NCBI RefSeq assembly: GCF_004027225.2
Contig: NC_044282.2
Location: 48,576,576 to 48,640,575, forward strand
Length of the DNA: 64,000 nucleotides
Source of the DNA: Strigops habroptila
Lineage: Eukaryota; Chordata; Aves; Psittaciformes; Psittacidae
Reading direction: 5' to 3'
Both the position numbers and the translations under genes were made by a program. Shown here in pieces: positions 38,578 to 50,270 of the stretch. The notes beneath the pieces were generated by a model. That model did no database searches, was not told the origin of the DNA, and saw only the letters and a list, made by a program, of their open reading frames with translations. How positions within the stretch are numbered: position 1 is the stretch's first letter; every line of letters starts with the position of its first letter.

Positions 38578-39480
38578 CCTGACACTTTCCATTAGGATAA
38601 AATTCTAATTTTTGCTCAGCTTTCAACACAACAGCAAAAATCAGGAAAAGGGAATACTTCCTGTTAGTCTACAGGCTCTAGTTACCCATTATATACTTCA
38701 TTTTCTTTAACCCAGATTGGCTGATATACACTGATATACAGCAAACCTAAGTTAAGTTTTCCAAATAACTATTTTAGATTGATGGAGACGAAATGCTGTT
38801 TAACTGAAGGTCTAAAATAACATTCATTACTATGATCAGGGATTGTAGGGCTATAAGGCTTCTGGAGAGACTACACTCATTTCGACACCAAGAATATTTT
38901 GAGGGAAGGATTTCCTACTGAGTTACAAGAGACACTTCTCCCACTCATGGAAGTTTGAACATGAAACTAAAATAAAGTACTATTTTCATGATTTTGCAAA
39001 GCCAATCACATCTATTAATTATATTAGCACTCTGGATGTAGAAATCATAAAAATTAGGCCAGTTCCTCAGATAATGTCACACAGACATGCATGTCCTCAC
39101 AGAAGATGTAAAAAAAAGATAGCTAGTACAAAACTGAAATAAATTACAATGTTCCTGTTTACATACCTGACTGAGCGGTACCAGTGAGAGTTTTATATTT
39201 CAGCATAAACCAGGAAAATGAACTGCTTAGATAAGAGAAAGACTACAGAAAACAACCTTATTTACTGATTAATTGCCCAGGCTTGATGCAAGTAATTAAA
39301 GAGAATTTAATGTCCTGTAAATGCATGTGCAGGATTTAATTCTGTGCCTCAGCTTGGTTCTAGCATTTTGACACAATCTTGATCAGGAACTGTATAAGTA
39401 ACAATGCATTTTTGAGAACAAATCAGCCCACAACAGTAAGATTAAGTCAGCTCTGACAGCAAGCAAGACTGAAAAGATCA

Positions 39481-39514
39481 TTTGCTTAAGCCAAATATTT
39501 GCTTCAGCCAAATA
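39481..39514 (+). repeat. 17-bp tandem repeat, two copies
   Basis: TTTGCTTAAGCCAAATA is followed directly by TTTGCTTCAGCCAAATA, differing at one base. It is followed by a long A/T-only stretch to about 39590. Confidence 0.8.
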
Positions 39515-39629
39515 TGTTTTAAAATATAATTTATTTTTTTAATATAAATTTAAGCTAAATATATTTTCAGTATATTTTTAAACATCATCATTGTTCCATG
39601 CAGCTCAAATTTTGCCTGAGGGAATTATT

Positions 39630-39905
39630 ATAGAATCATAGAATCATAGAATCATAGAATAGTAAGGGTTGGAAAGGACCTTAAGATCATCTAGTTCAAA
39701 CCCCTCTGCCATGGGCAGGGACACCTTGCCCTAAACCACGTGGTTCAAGGCTCTGTCCAACCTGGCCTTGAACACCGCCAGGGATGGAGCATCCACAACC
39801 TCCCTGGGCAACCCATTCCAGTGCTTCACCACCCTCACTGTAAAGAACTTCCTCCTTATATCTAATCTAAACTTCCCCTGTTTATCAGTAAACTTCCCCT
39901 GTTTT
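39630..39905 (-). mobile_element. CR1 LINE 3' fragment
   Basis: Four tandem ATAGAATC-type units open the copy on the + strand, then GGGTTGGAAAGGACC, CCCCTCTGCCATGGGCAGGG and CACCACCCTCACTGTAAAG. It is a reverse-oriented, 5'-truncated CR1. The distal end carries a small duplication of TAAACTTCCCCTGTTT. Low divergence suggests a relatively young copy. Confidence 0.94.
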
Positions 39906-42900
39906 ATTATCACAAGCATTCAAAGTATGACTGTACTTTAAATCCGAAAACCACACAGTTCTTGATATAAACTGTAATCACTAAAATCCCCAGTAATGGA
40001 ATTGCAAAGAAAATGCCTCTCAGAAAGGTTATCCCACCACGGTATCTCAACTCTCTCCCCGAATCGCCCGATACTGATTCTAGAGGTTAAAGATCAGAGA
40101 GATATGCAATACGTGCTGCCAGATGAAGGTATCCTCACAGCTTGACACACAAGAAGTAGGAACACAGCGTGGGAAGACCTGAGGGCCAAAGGTCTTGAAC
40201 AGACAAAGCTCTTGCACCTTTACACCTGCCTCACCATTACAGAAAGCCTCGTGGAGGGAAAAGCAGGCACCCTTTAGGTAGAGGTGCAGAATCCACACCT
40301 GCTGCATTGGGAAAAGTGGAAAAGCGCCCTTTTAAATCACACAGACATTTCAAAAAATGCTCTAACCTGGTTACATTCTACAACTTCAAATATTCAAGAA
40401 AGTTGAGTCTTAGTGAGAGTGGAAAAAAACCCCCAAACAGTAGCAAGTGGTTGGCTTATCTCTTTTTTCCCCACCAAAACAAATAAGATAGGGCTGAAGA
40501 GGGGAACTTTCAGGCAAAGCTTACAGATGCCCTCCCATCAGCTCACTGGCAGGTGAGAAAGCAGCCAGGGCCTGCCTCTGTTCCTGGCAGCCTGCACAGA
40601 GTCCTCCATCTGCCTCTTCCTTGAGGTGAGATTAAAATGCTTTCCATACAGTTTATACGATAGCCTGAACTAATGACAGTACCTGAGACAGTGCAGAATC
40701 TTCTCACTTCAAAGCCAATTAAACTTGTTGATTCTCGTAACTATAAGCAAGAGACAGAGTGCCCCTTCATTCACCAGGAGCCACACACAGACCAACCAGT
40801 TCTATACCCAGCTCTGCACACAAGTGAAGATTTTTTCTGTCACAATGAGAAGCACAAAATATTGTTACCTTTTTTACAAAACTGATTTTAGACACTTCAC
40901 TCTCACAGTGGAGTTACAGAATGAGCTTCAAGCTGAGCTCTATTAGCACTTTGTGCTTAGCCTACCGTAAGAAAAAGCTTTACACAAAATATCTCTTTAT
41001 CTCCCTATTATCTTAACTTCGCTATAGCTGTTACATCTTTGCTATCTACAGGAAAGAGGTACTAGTTTGCATAGTAAGGAGGTACCAATACAGTGAGCTA
41101 ACCAAGATGTGCCACCTTGCAACCCCTGAGCAATAACTTTCAGAATCTGTTCGCAAGGATAATTCAATCTTGGTAGGCAGTCTGATGGAGAAATTGCAGA
41201 CATGAGGCTGAGAGGAAAGCAACAATCTTCTCAGCAGAAGGAGCTGGTTTCCAAATATCTTTTCCACTTCAGGATTAAGATTGCTATTTTGGTTTTCAGT
41301 ATTTGCAGGATAGTAAAGAAAAGATTATACCCTAGGAAGTAGAGCAGCTTTGAAGTTCTCAAAGTGTGTTTTGCATTATTTTGTTCTAAACAAATAATAC
41401 TAATGATCGTGCTTTTGATTTGCTGTGCTGTGAAAACAGTGTTCTGGGCAAATGCATAGATTTACTGGACTGATTAAAAGCTAGCTTTTGGGCTGGAAAG
41501 CATTTCAGTTCAAAACAGCACGGAGGGGTTTCCTGTGGAGTTGTGTATTATCTCTTATTTCTTGTATGTGTGTGCATTTTAAACATCAGTAGCTATTTTG
41601 CCTGAGCAGAGTACAGGTCTGTGTGTGAAGATGCCTACGCAGGAATTCTGGCCTTTGGCTGAAGAAAGAACGTGGTGATGATTTCACTGTTATATCCTTA
41701 ATCTCATACACTATGATTGCTTTGCTTTATCAGGGCTCAAGGTTTTCTAAACTAAGATTATATTTAGAGAGCTTCAACCTTGGTTATTTACAGATTTGGA
41801 GGTGAATTACATTCTGATGAGATTGGACTGGTGCAATTGGGCCTCCAGCAGGGTTTATATATTTAGCCTCTCTTGTTTGTAACTTAAATAATCCTACACT
41901 CTTGCTTTGGCCATGTTTGGATCATAGGAGTCAATAGATGCCTCTGTTTCTCAATAGCCAAGTATTTTGTAGCAGAGAACTGAGTTTTGACTGTGGAAGG
42001 AGCTGCTAGGATAGAAAGGAAGCATTGAGGTTTTCATGGTTTTGCAAGGGTGGATATGGATTTAGAGGAAAAAGAAAGGTTCTTTTGAGAACCTTCATCA
42101 TCAAGACTGGTTATATTCTGAGAAGGGAAAAAAAACCCAAACACTTGTCTGGTAGTTTGTCAGCTACACATCCTCTTTTGGGGACTGTATTTTAATGGTG
42201 GCAGGGAACAATGTATCTGTCAAACGACAAAGTCCAAAAGTACTTGGTTCAAAATCAAGTTTGGTTATGCAATGCAAACCCTGATGGCACAAGAGCTGAT
42301 AAGGGTGGTATCATCACAGGTGAGTGTTTTGGTACATGATGCGTGCCTCCTGCCCTGCCTCTAACTCCAGCTGCAACAGTTCCTGGAAAATTACAATCCC
42401 GCATTTGATCATTTGACAAAATAATCCTCTCAGTTTCCCTTTTCATCTGTCACTTGCCTGCCTCACTGATGAGTTAAACTTTATAGTACTTCTGATGACA
42501 TCGGGAAATGTGAGCATATAGAAAGCAAAATCCAAAAGCTGAAGTTGGCAAAGTGTGAGGAGCTCAAGCAGGGCTGGTGCAGGCCAGAAGCATCTGCCTA
42601 AATGTGGCAGATTGAACACACTGCCAAAAAGCAAGATGGTTTCACACAGAATAAAGTCTGTCTTATATGGCTTTATGTTGGACAAGGATGGCATTCTTTC
42701 TCTTTCAAAAGGAAGTTGTTTACTGCTCAGATCTTTATGCTCCTGACACTGAAACAGCGGGGACAGTCAATCCCAGGAATAGAGACAAAGCAAACCCAAC
42801 AGGACAGACAAAACTGACAAGTTGAAGTCAAGGGTGGCGAAACATTTTACAAATCTGTGTAACTAAATACCATTTACATACACTTTTAAGAAAAAAAGTT

Positions 42901-44352
42901 CTCAAATCAAGCACTAAGAGGCAGACTAAATGCCAGGATTTGCATCCTGCAATAACCAGCACTATTGTGCCTTCAAATGAAGGGCAAAAGGAAGTACTAG
43001 ACAATTAGTCTTGAAGGGAAAAGAAAAGGAAAAAATAATGTGAACCAGACAGGGAATTCAGTAGATTACCACAGGCCACTGTAGGTACTGTATAAAATTA
43101 CCTATTTATGTCAGGAGAACTATTCCTTTGTTAACGTGGTGGAATATTTAATTAGGTGATTACAGAATCAGTCAACTACTTTCTGATGTTTACACTGGAA
43201 TAAAACTGATCAACTCTTAATTTATATTGCCTAAACTAATCCAAGTTTAAGGCTAATATAGACGATGTCAGCACCAGACTCCAGAGCCATCTTTGCTTAT
43301 GAGTTCATTATAAATTAAAAGCCAAAAGTTCAACTTTTCTATTTACTGAAGCATCTTTACATGCACAGGGGGCACGCATTACCAATTGCAGCCATTTATA
43401 ACCCAGGTACAATGTTCCTGAACATGAATTCCAGTTTTAGTGGTGGAAATGCCAGACACTACTGAGAATGTATTATTAATTTTTTTGCTTGAGTGGTTAT
43501 TTTGCTCACTGGCAACATACATGCCAGGAAAATCTAGTGTTCCAAGCTAGAATTGAAAGCCTCTTTTTTTTTTCCCTGTATGAACTTATGCAATGCTCTC
43601 TAAGAATCTGTTCTTGAGTTTTACTAAACTCTTCTGTGCTTGTAGATTTTTTTACCAAATTTTATTAATTCACAGAAGATTACATAGCTCAACTTTCATC
43701 TTACTTGTAACTATGAGCCCAGATCATAGGCTAGAACTGCACTGTGATGGAACTGTACAAACATAGTATGAATATGTGAACTATAGGCTCTTTGGGACAG
43801 GAATCAAGAGTTAGGTAATAATGGATGGATATAAACAATTCAGCAACATAGTGGAAATGAAAACTTTCATGAGCATGTCCTTCGAAAGTCTGTGGACAGT
43901 TTTAATTCAAACCTTGGGAAACAAACATGTTGCCCAATGCAATGTCTCCAGAAAGAAACCTGTCAAGGTGGAAATGTTATAGAAAGAAAATGGTAATAGT
44001 TCAGAAGTTCATTATTGCCGAGTTTGTTTTGGAAATGACATTGCTAGGGACTGTTCTCTTGCAAGGGCAGAGCACACCTCCTGACCATACTCCCTCTACC
44101 ATTTAGTTTTTTGGGTAATTCCAGATTACTTTTTAGGAACTGTTCCTGACCATAGCATCCATCAAACTCTGCACTGGGCTGAGCCAAAACCACAGCCGTG
44201 ACCATGCTAAGGCATGGATGGAATGGAAGATTATGTAGTAGTGCTTGGTCCTCTATACAGATTCAACTGGTGAGAATAGCTATAAGCTAGAGCGCAACAC
44301 AAGTAAGGATTTCAGAATCAGTTGGCACAGGTTGTTCCAGAGAAGAATTTGC
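39906..44352. other. Intergenic, no gene seen
   Basis: About 4.4 kb of AT-rich single-copy DNA with short ORFs only. CTCTTTGGGACAGGAATCAAG near 43788 may be a scrap of an L2/L3-type 3' end. Nothing else was recognised. Confidence 0.55.
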
Positions 44353-44940
44353 TGTCCTGGGTTCAGCTGTAACAGTTATTTTTCTCCTTCCTAGTGGCTG
44401 GTGCAGTGCGGTGTTCTGGCTTCAGTCTGAGAACACCACTAATAACATACCTATGTTTTTGTTGTTGCTGAGTAATGCTTACTCTGATCAAGGACTTTTC
44501 AGTCTCCCATGCTTGGCCAGTGAGGAGGGGCAGAAGAAGCTGGGAGGAAGCAGAGACAGGACACCTGACCCAAAAGGATATTCCATGCCACAGCACCTCA
44601 TGCCCTGTATATAAACTGGGGGGAGTCACCCAGAAGGCCAGATCACTGCTCTGGTTGTGCTGGGTATTGGTCAGCAGGTTGTGAGCATTGTGCATCACTT
44701 GTGTTTAGTTTGTGTTTTCTTTCCCTTTTTAGTTTTATATTCTCTCCCCTTGTTATTTCCATTATTATTATTGTTATTATTATTATACTTTAGTTATTGC
44801 ACTGTTCTTATCTCAACTCGTGGGGTTTACATTCTTTTGATTCTCCTTCCCATCCCGCCCGGAGTGGGAAAGAAGGGGGAGAGCGATCAAGCAGCTCTGT
44901 GGTTCTGAGTTACCGGCTGGGTAAACCACAGCTATCCTGC
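44353..44940 (+). mobile_element. Solo ERVL-type LTR
   Basis: About 588 bp starting TGTCCTGGGTTCAGC and ending GGGTAAACCACA, in the same order as the LTRs at 21085 and 52692. It has a TATATAAACTGGGGGG promoter motif near 44609, a TTGTGCATCACTTGTG block, an ATT-microsatellite (44761-44787) in place of the short TTATTA array, and TTATCTCAACTCG. No retroviral interior lies on either side, so it is a solo LTR. Five-base flanks TTTGC and GCTAT do not form a clear target duplication. Confidence 0.88.
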
Positions 44941-46659
44941 ATCATGGTCACACCATCAGTAAGAACAGAGTGCAAAAGCACAGGATGAAGAAGGTGCCTT
45001 GCTGTTAATGGAAGCTTACTGTTGCCGTAAACTGAAAGTGCATTTGGCACTTTCCGCAGGATCCTGTGTGTATCATAGCAATATTTACAATGCTCCTCAG
45101 GAAAAGAAAACATGACCTCGCACATGGAACCATTAAAAATGTAGAGCATTATTATGTGGGTTATTCTACATCAAACAGCAGATGATTGGACATGATAAAT
45201 AATACAATACAGTACTTCAAAGCTGAGGCTCTAGCTTCTGGATTTCTAGAAGCAGCAAAGAAGGGTGAGTGTTGTTCAGGCTGTGGAAAGACAGTGGTTT
45301 TGATTCAGTATGTTACAATCATGTTTTTTATTCTAGTATAGTAGTGAAAGAGCATAGTGGGACAACAGGTTAGAGTAGTCCTGGATGGTGATGGCTGAAG
45401 GATACCACCCCCTTGGAGGGAACACAATACAGGATAGCATTCCACACGAATATGGCAGGCAAAGCACTGGTCAGGATCCACAGCCACCACAGACACAGCT
45501 TGTATTCACACCAGGGATTGGGTTATTTACCAGCATGTCTCATCACCTACTGACTGCCCATAGACAAGGGATTAGATACGATATGCCTGGGAAATGAAAC
45601 TGCAGATACTTTTGAGCTCAGTTGCATATTGTTTTCTCTTTGGAATTAAGTAAACACCCTTTTTTGTTGCACCTAGGCAGAAACTGTCTCCACTGACTCT
45701 TTTGTTCTAAAACCGAGGTGAACTCATTAGTGTAGCCATGTAACTGGGAATGGAGGTGAACAAGAAGCAGGGAATCGAGTGTGTGAGCACCAGGGGCCGT
45801 CACCCTCCAGTACTGTCGTCGTCGTGTGCTGTACAAAGATGAGCCAACATGGAGACTGAGTTAACAGAACTGCAGGAGCAAGCGTGTCACAGAAAAATGC
45901 TTCGAAGGATTACAAGCGAGTGATGACCTAGAGGTGATTGCACCGAGATGTTTTTACAGTGTAACTGGAAAGTTAACTGAAAACAGAAGGCTTAAGTGCC
46001 AATAGCTCAACAAGGAACTCTTCCCAGGTTTCAACTACATGTACATTTTGGGAACTGGAATGCATACATGCATGAAGTCCAGCTCTGAAAAACTTGTTTT
46101 CAAGCCCAAAATTAGCAGGCTCTTCTTCAGGTAATGAACTTTGATCCTTTTTTGTGCATGTTCTTTGTCCTCTTTTTTAAAATGTTACTCTATTTCCTGC
46201 TCATTTGTTTTGCATATCACACCATCTTCTCCTACCTTCTGTAAACAGACTTGGAAAAGCCTGGAAGATTTACCAGTTAATTTTTATCACAAACATCCAC
46301 TTCCTTACTGAGTTGTGTATGTTGCTCAGTGTAGAAAGAGGTTACAGTATGATTGAAATAGAAGGGAACCATAATCTGGTGGAAAAACTTTATTTTATCG
46401 CTTTTATTCACATCGGTAAAACACATTGTGAAGGAAGTGCTTCTTGTGGCTGTGAGTCCTGTGCTTGGAGAACCCTGGCTGCAGTTGGTGCCTCCCAAGG
46501 ACCTTACCCATGAGTCTGGGCTGAACAATTCCTTTTGCCGCTCTCTGGTTTTCCCATCTACAAACCCGACTAAAGATGCCTTCTTTCACATGGACTGAAA
46601 TGAGCTGATAAACATGATTTCTGTGATCATCATTTCAAGCGTAAAGTAACGGTTTAAAG
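44941..46659. other. LPIN1 upstream flank, no gene seen
   Basis: Single-copy DNA between the solo LTR and the CpG island. A 102-codon + strand ORF at 46205-46513 and antisense frames opposite it have no recognisable motif. Distal promoter elements may be present, but none can be called. Confidence 0.5.
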
Positions 46660-46810
46660 AAACAAAACGACCACCTCGAGCTGCCGGCCAAGGCACAGCA
46701 GCGGGCGGTGCAATGGCCCCCCGGTCGCCGGTGGAGACCCGTCAAAGGTGCCGCGGTCCCGCGGGACGACAAGGCCGCCGCCCGCGGATCACCTCAGCGC
46801 GCCGCCTCCC

Positions 46811-46825
46811 GCGCTGACTCAGCGC
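46811..46825. promoter_or_regulatory. TGACTCA-centred palindrome (AP-1 / Maf-recognition-like)
   Basis: GCGCTGACTCAGCGC is a 15-nt palindrome around a central C, containing TGACTCA at 46815-46821 with GC flanks on both sides as in a Maf recognition element. Binding is inferred from motif only. Confidence 0.55.
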
Positions 46826-46919
46826 TGCCGCGCCACACGGCCGCGCCGACCAACCGCCGCGGCGCGGGGCCCCTACCGGCTGCCGGCCCCGGTGGTGCGC
46901 GGGGCGGGGGCCGGTAGGC

Positions 46920-47067
46920 TGAGGCCGGCCTGCCCGCGGGGAGATACAGCGCTTCGCTCTGCCCGCCCCGCTGCACACCACCGCCGACCGTGCCCCGGCG
47001 GGAGGCGGGTCAAGCAGGGACCGCCCTCTGCCTCCTACCTCCTCCGGTGGCACCGCCGGGCAGCCGG
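46920..47067 (+). other. LPIN1: LPIN1 non-coding exon 1 (3' border seen, 5' border unknown)
   Basis: The 3' border is set by the strong donor CCGG/GTGAGTCC at 47067/47068 inside the CpG island. The start is not visible and the coordinate given is a guess downstream of the GC box. The next + strand acceptor tied to LPIN1 coding sequence is at 54935-54936, which would leave the ATG in exon 2, the usual lipin-1 layout. Confidence 0.5.
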
Positions 47068-48884
47068 GTGAGTCCCCGTCGCCGCGGCGGGCGGCGCGCA
47101 CAAAGGCGGCGGCGAGCGGAGCCTCCGGGCGGCAGAGGTGGGTGTCGGTGGTGCTTGCGGGGAGAGGGCGGCCCTTTCTCCCACCCTCTGACTGCTCCCT
47201 GGCGCTGAGCTGAGCGGGGAAGGCCAGGCTTCCTCCGCCGGGCGCTGAGCCGCTGCAGGCAGCGGGTCCCTCTGGCCTGGGCATCCCGCCGGCCGTGGCG
47301 GGGCTGCGGACTCCTGTCCGCAGCACCTGCTTTGTCCTTGCATTGGCAGTGAGAGTAAGCCCCGGAGCTGACGGGTTCATCTGGGGTTGACAGTGCTTTG
47401 TGCACGGTGTTGGAGGGGAAGGAGAAATCTGATGCTTTCCTAGTTTATTCTCCGAGGGATGTACCCTGAGCTGGGCAGCTGCGGGGAGTGTCTGTGCGGG
47501 GTCCCTTCTCCTGCAGCGCTGTGTGAGATGGTGAAGTCCACTGACCCTCCGAGAGCTGTTGCCCTTTGTACATTAGAGGTGGTATTTTACCTCACTTTGG
47601 CTGACAGCTGCTGATGCAAATTGCTGCATTAGTTCCACTGCTTTGCTGATACGTTCCCTGAGATGGAATAATGAAAGCTGTAACAGGCCAGGGGGATTTA
47701 ATGGCATAGCAAAACCTGGCTGGCAGTAGGGCAATTGCTCAATGTGGAACTAAGCTTTTAGATATTTTGGGTTTCTTTTATGGGATTCCCTTAAACATCT
47801 ATTAGTTTTTTATATTGATTAGAGTATCTCCTCTACCTTCAAGAAGAGAAAGTAAAAGAGAATGTATCTAGTGGAGAATGGGGAGAAGACGAAACTGTGC
47901 AATATTTTTGTTATCTCTGTCAAAAGAAAAAAAGGAATTGCATAGCGGCCTGTACTAACAACAGTGTCTCAGCATTGATGATGTAAATGTAAAGTCTTCG
48001 ACCTCAGCAGATCTATTAACCTCTGTTTTGGTTCACAGTCTGGAGGGTGTTTTGGAGTGGTTTGTTTATTTTATTTTCTGGGTGGCATTTTCAATGTCTC
48101 TGCTGCCTTAGGAAACAAATACAGGCAAATGTTTAGCATACATAACCCAGTTAGAAGTCAGATGGATATTACAGTAAAATGAGCCTAATTCTATGAAAAG
48201 AACTGAAGAAAAAGTGAGGAGACTGTGAAGGAGATAAGATGGGAAAGTCTCAACATCATTATGCATGGCATAAAGCCATGAAAATAGCTTCTAATTGTTT
48301 TAGATAGTTTCTGCTTTTCTGACAGCTCCAATTCCACTAACGTGGAATATAGACTACCTGATAATATCTGCTTACCAGACTCAGTGGGTTCTGTTTGTAA
48401 GGGAGTTGGGCAAGTTTTAGTCTGGCCCTTTTCCATACCTGAGGATGTGCAGGTGCACACATTTATCTGTGAATACACATAACACACAGTAATCATCAAA
48501 AACAGTTGAAATACAGTAAGAGCTTACTTTAAACTGTGAGAATGCGGAAAATATAAAGTTACACCTTAACAAACAAATTTGTTTTCTGGTCCCAGTGAAG
48601 GCAAGTTTGCCAAGTCACATGAGGTATCAGCATAGAGTAGAGCTATTGCTGTGCTTCCACTGTAATTTATGTTCTTGCTTTGACATCAGAACAGTAGCAT
48701 AGGGCAGCACAGTACATGATCTACCATATATTCTCCAATTAATTCAAATGTTTTTCAGTTTCAGGCATCAGTTTGTACTTTTCAATTTGTTGTACAGCTT
48801 GATGCTATTTATGCATCATTGGTCCAAAAGGGTGTCAGCCCCTGTGTACATTCCCTCCAAGTGCCTCTGTGAGAAGGGAAGCAG

Positions 48885-49000
48885 TGTACAGTTGGGAAGC
48901 TAAGGCACAGAGACATCAAGGGAAATGTGGAAGGTCTCCCAGGACAAGTCTGGGAATGGCAGAGACAAGTCTTGAGACATGATTTCAAGACTGCCTGAAA
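48885..49000 (-). mobile_element. Ancient MIR-like SINE fragment
   Basis: ACAGTTGGGAAGCTAAGGCAC, AGAGACATCAAGGGAAATG and GGGAATGGCAGAGACAAGTC follow the reverse complement of the MIR core (aligned to its CTGAGGCACAGAGAGG-type segment). It is highly diverged. Confidence 0.6.
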
Positions 49001-50189
49001 TGCCAAAAGAGGTGTCCCTGGTGCTACCCACCACGGACTCTTTCTCAGCTTCTCTCTTTAGTTGATACTAGAGATTGTATGGGTATGTGGTGGGTCAGCT
49101 CATCCCATTGATCCAGCTGGAAATTATTTTTGTATGGCTTTAGTGGTGTTAGTTTTCAGTTCTGATACCAGGGCAAGACTGGGGAGAGTTGGGAATATAT
49201 GGTTGGGAGGTTGGTAGAGGGACCATGGTTGTATACTCTAACTGGCCATGAAATAATTCTCTTGGTCTCTTTTCAGTGTCAGTCCAATACCTTGACTGTG
49301 GGACTGAAGGCTAGTCCTCCCTTTGAACATGAAGATTCATTACAGGCAGGTTTTGAGTCTTCAGACTGAGCTTTTGCTTTCAGCTGCTCTCAAGCTGTAG
49401 AAGGCATCTGTAAAAGGCAGAATACAGGGACTTTGTGAAGTGTTGAACCAAGTAATGTTTCAACTATTTGGAAGATAGTGCAATAGCAGAACCAAGTGAA
49501 TAGTCATCTCATGGTCAAAGTCCCTATCTGTGAGTGAGTGAGTTCTGGGAGGGACTAGCAGCTTGGAAGATAAGTTTGACATTTGATCCATTTGACTCTC
49601 TGGCCATTTTAAGAAGTCACAGTTTTTGGCACTGGCCTTAGCTAACTTGGAATAGGAGTCACATAGTTCCTAATAGAATTAAGCCCAGAATTATCCCTAT
49701 CTGAAAATATTTCTGAAGATTTGGCTGGCAGGAGGCAAAATGCTCTTACTCTGAGGTTGAGTCGGCCGCATGCTGCATGTTCCTTTCTGATTTGGGACGT
49801 ACGAGTGAATTCTACCTATCTCCTGATTGACCAGACATATTGTCAAATCACCTGCAGGAATGCATCTGTCCCATGCCACTGTGACTGTGGGGAAGGCTGG
49901 CAAAAATGGGGTCATACTCAGGTTTAGACATAGTTTGCCCTCCTATTTACAGATCAACCACAGTCACGCTGCTCAGCAGAATGTTCTGGAATTCTCCCTC
50001 AACAAACTCTCCAAATCGGGGTCATGGCTGCCTATGATTCCCTTCCAGGTCACGTGTCCAGGTTTCCTTTCCCAGGAAAAAAGAATATGCGAGGAGCATG
50101 CTTGTCTGTGTCTTACTGTGATGAGCTTGGCATGCTGCAGTTGAGATGTAGCCACAGTGATAGACCCTGCCTGAAACCAATGGGAGTTA

Positions 50190-50270
50190 AACATCCTCTA
50201 AAATCTAAGCCTTAATAACTTGCCCAAGACCACGTGGAAATCTTGTAGGTAAGTAGGGAACTGGGCAGTA
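50190..50270 (-). mobile_element. Ancient MIR/L2-like fragment
   Basis: TTAATAACTTGCCCAAGACC followed by ACGTGGAAATCTTGTAGG resembles the reverse complement of the MIR/L2 segment that reads AACTTGCCCAAGGTCACA. It is short and old. Confidence 0.5.

Larger units (their letters stand above)
31376..39629. other. Intergenic, no gene seen
   Basis: About 8.3 kb, mostly AT-rich. It holds the polypurine tract (32716-32893), a 33-bp tandem duplication (33326), a MIR-like fossil (33785), an exon-like segment (35262-35318), inverted repeats (38512-38577) and a 17-bp tandem repeat (39481-39514). ORFs up to 134 codons (35471-35875) show no family features. Confidence 0.55.
46660..47350 (+). promoter_or_regulatory. 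LPIN1: LPIN1 CpG-island promoter
   Basis: A block of about 700 bp with abrupt rise in G+C and dense CpG, in an otherwise AT-rich window, placed 7.6 kb before the first coding exon of LPIN1. It has no TATA box, a GC box GGGGCGGGGG at 46901-46910, and an AP-1/Maf-like palindrome at 46811-46825. It ends in a GTGAGT splice donor at 47068. This fits a housekeeping-type promoter plus first non-coding exon. Long ORFs here, including 212 codons antisense, come from lack of stop codons in GC-rich DNA. Lipin-1 promoters in mammals respond to SREBP and glucocorticoids; no such site was confidently identified here. Confidence 0.8.

Noticed and set aside
39630..39665. ATAGAATC repeats as a CRISPR-like or satellite array
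   Set aside because: They are the complementary 3' tail repeats of a CR1 element, with no spacers.
46742..47380. 212-codon minus-strand ORF across the LPIN1 CpG island
   Set aside because: Arg/Pro/Ala/Gly-rich composition is what stop-poor GC-rich DNA gives by chance; overlapping long ORFs occur in several frames here.
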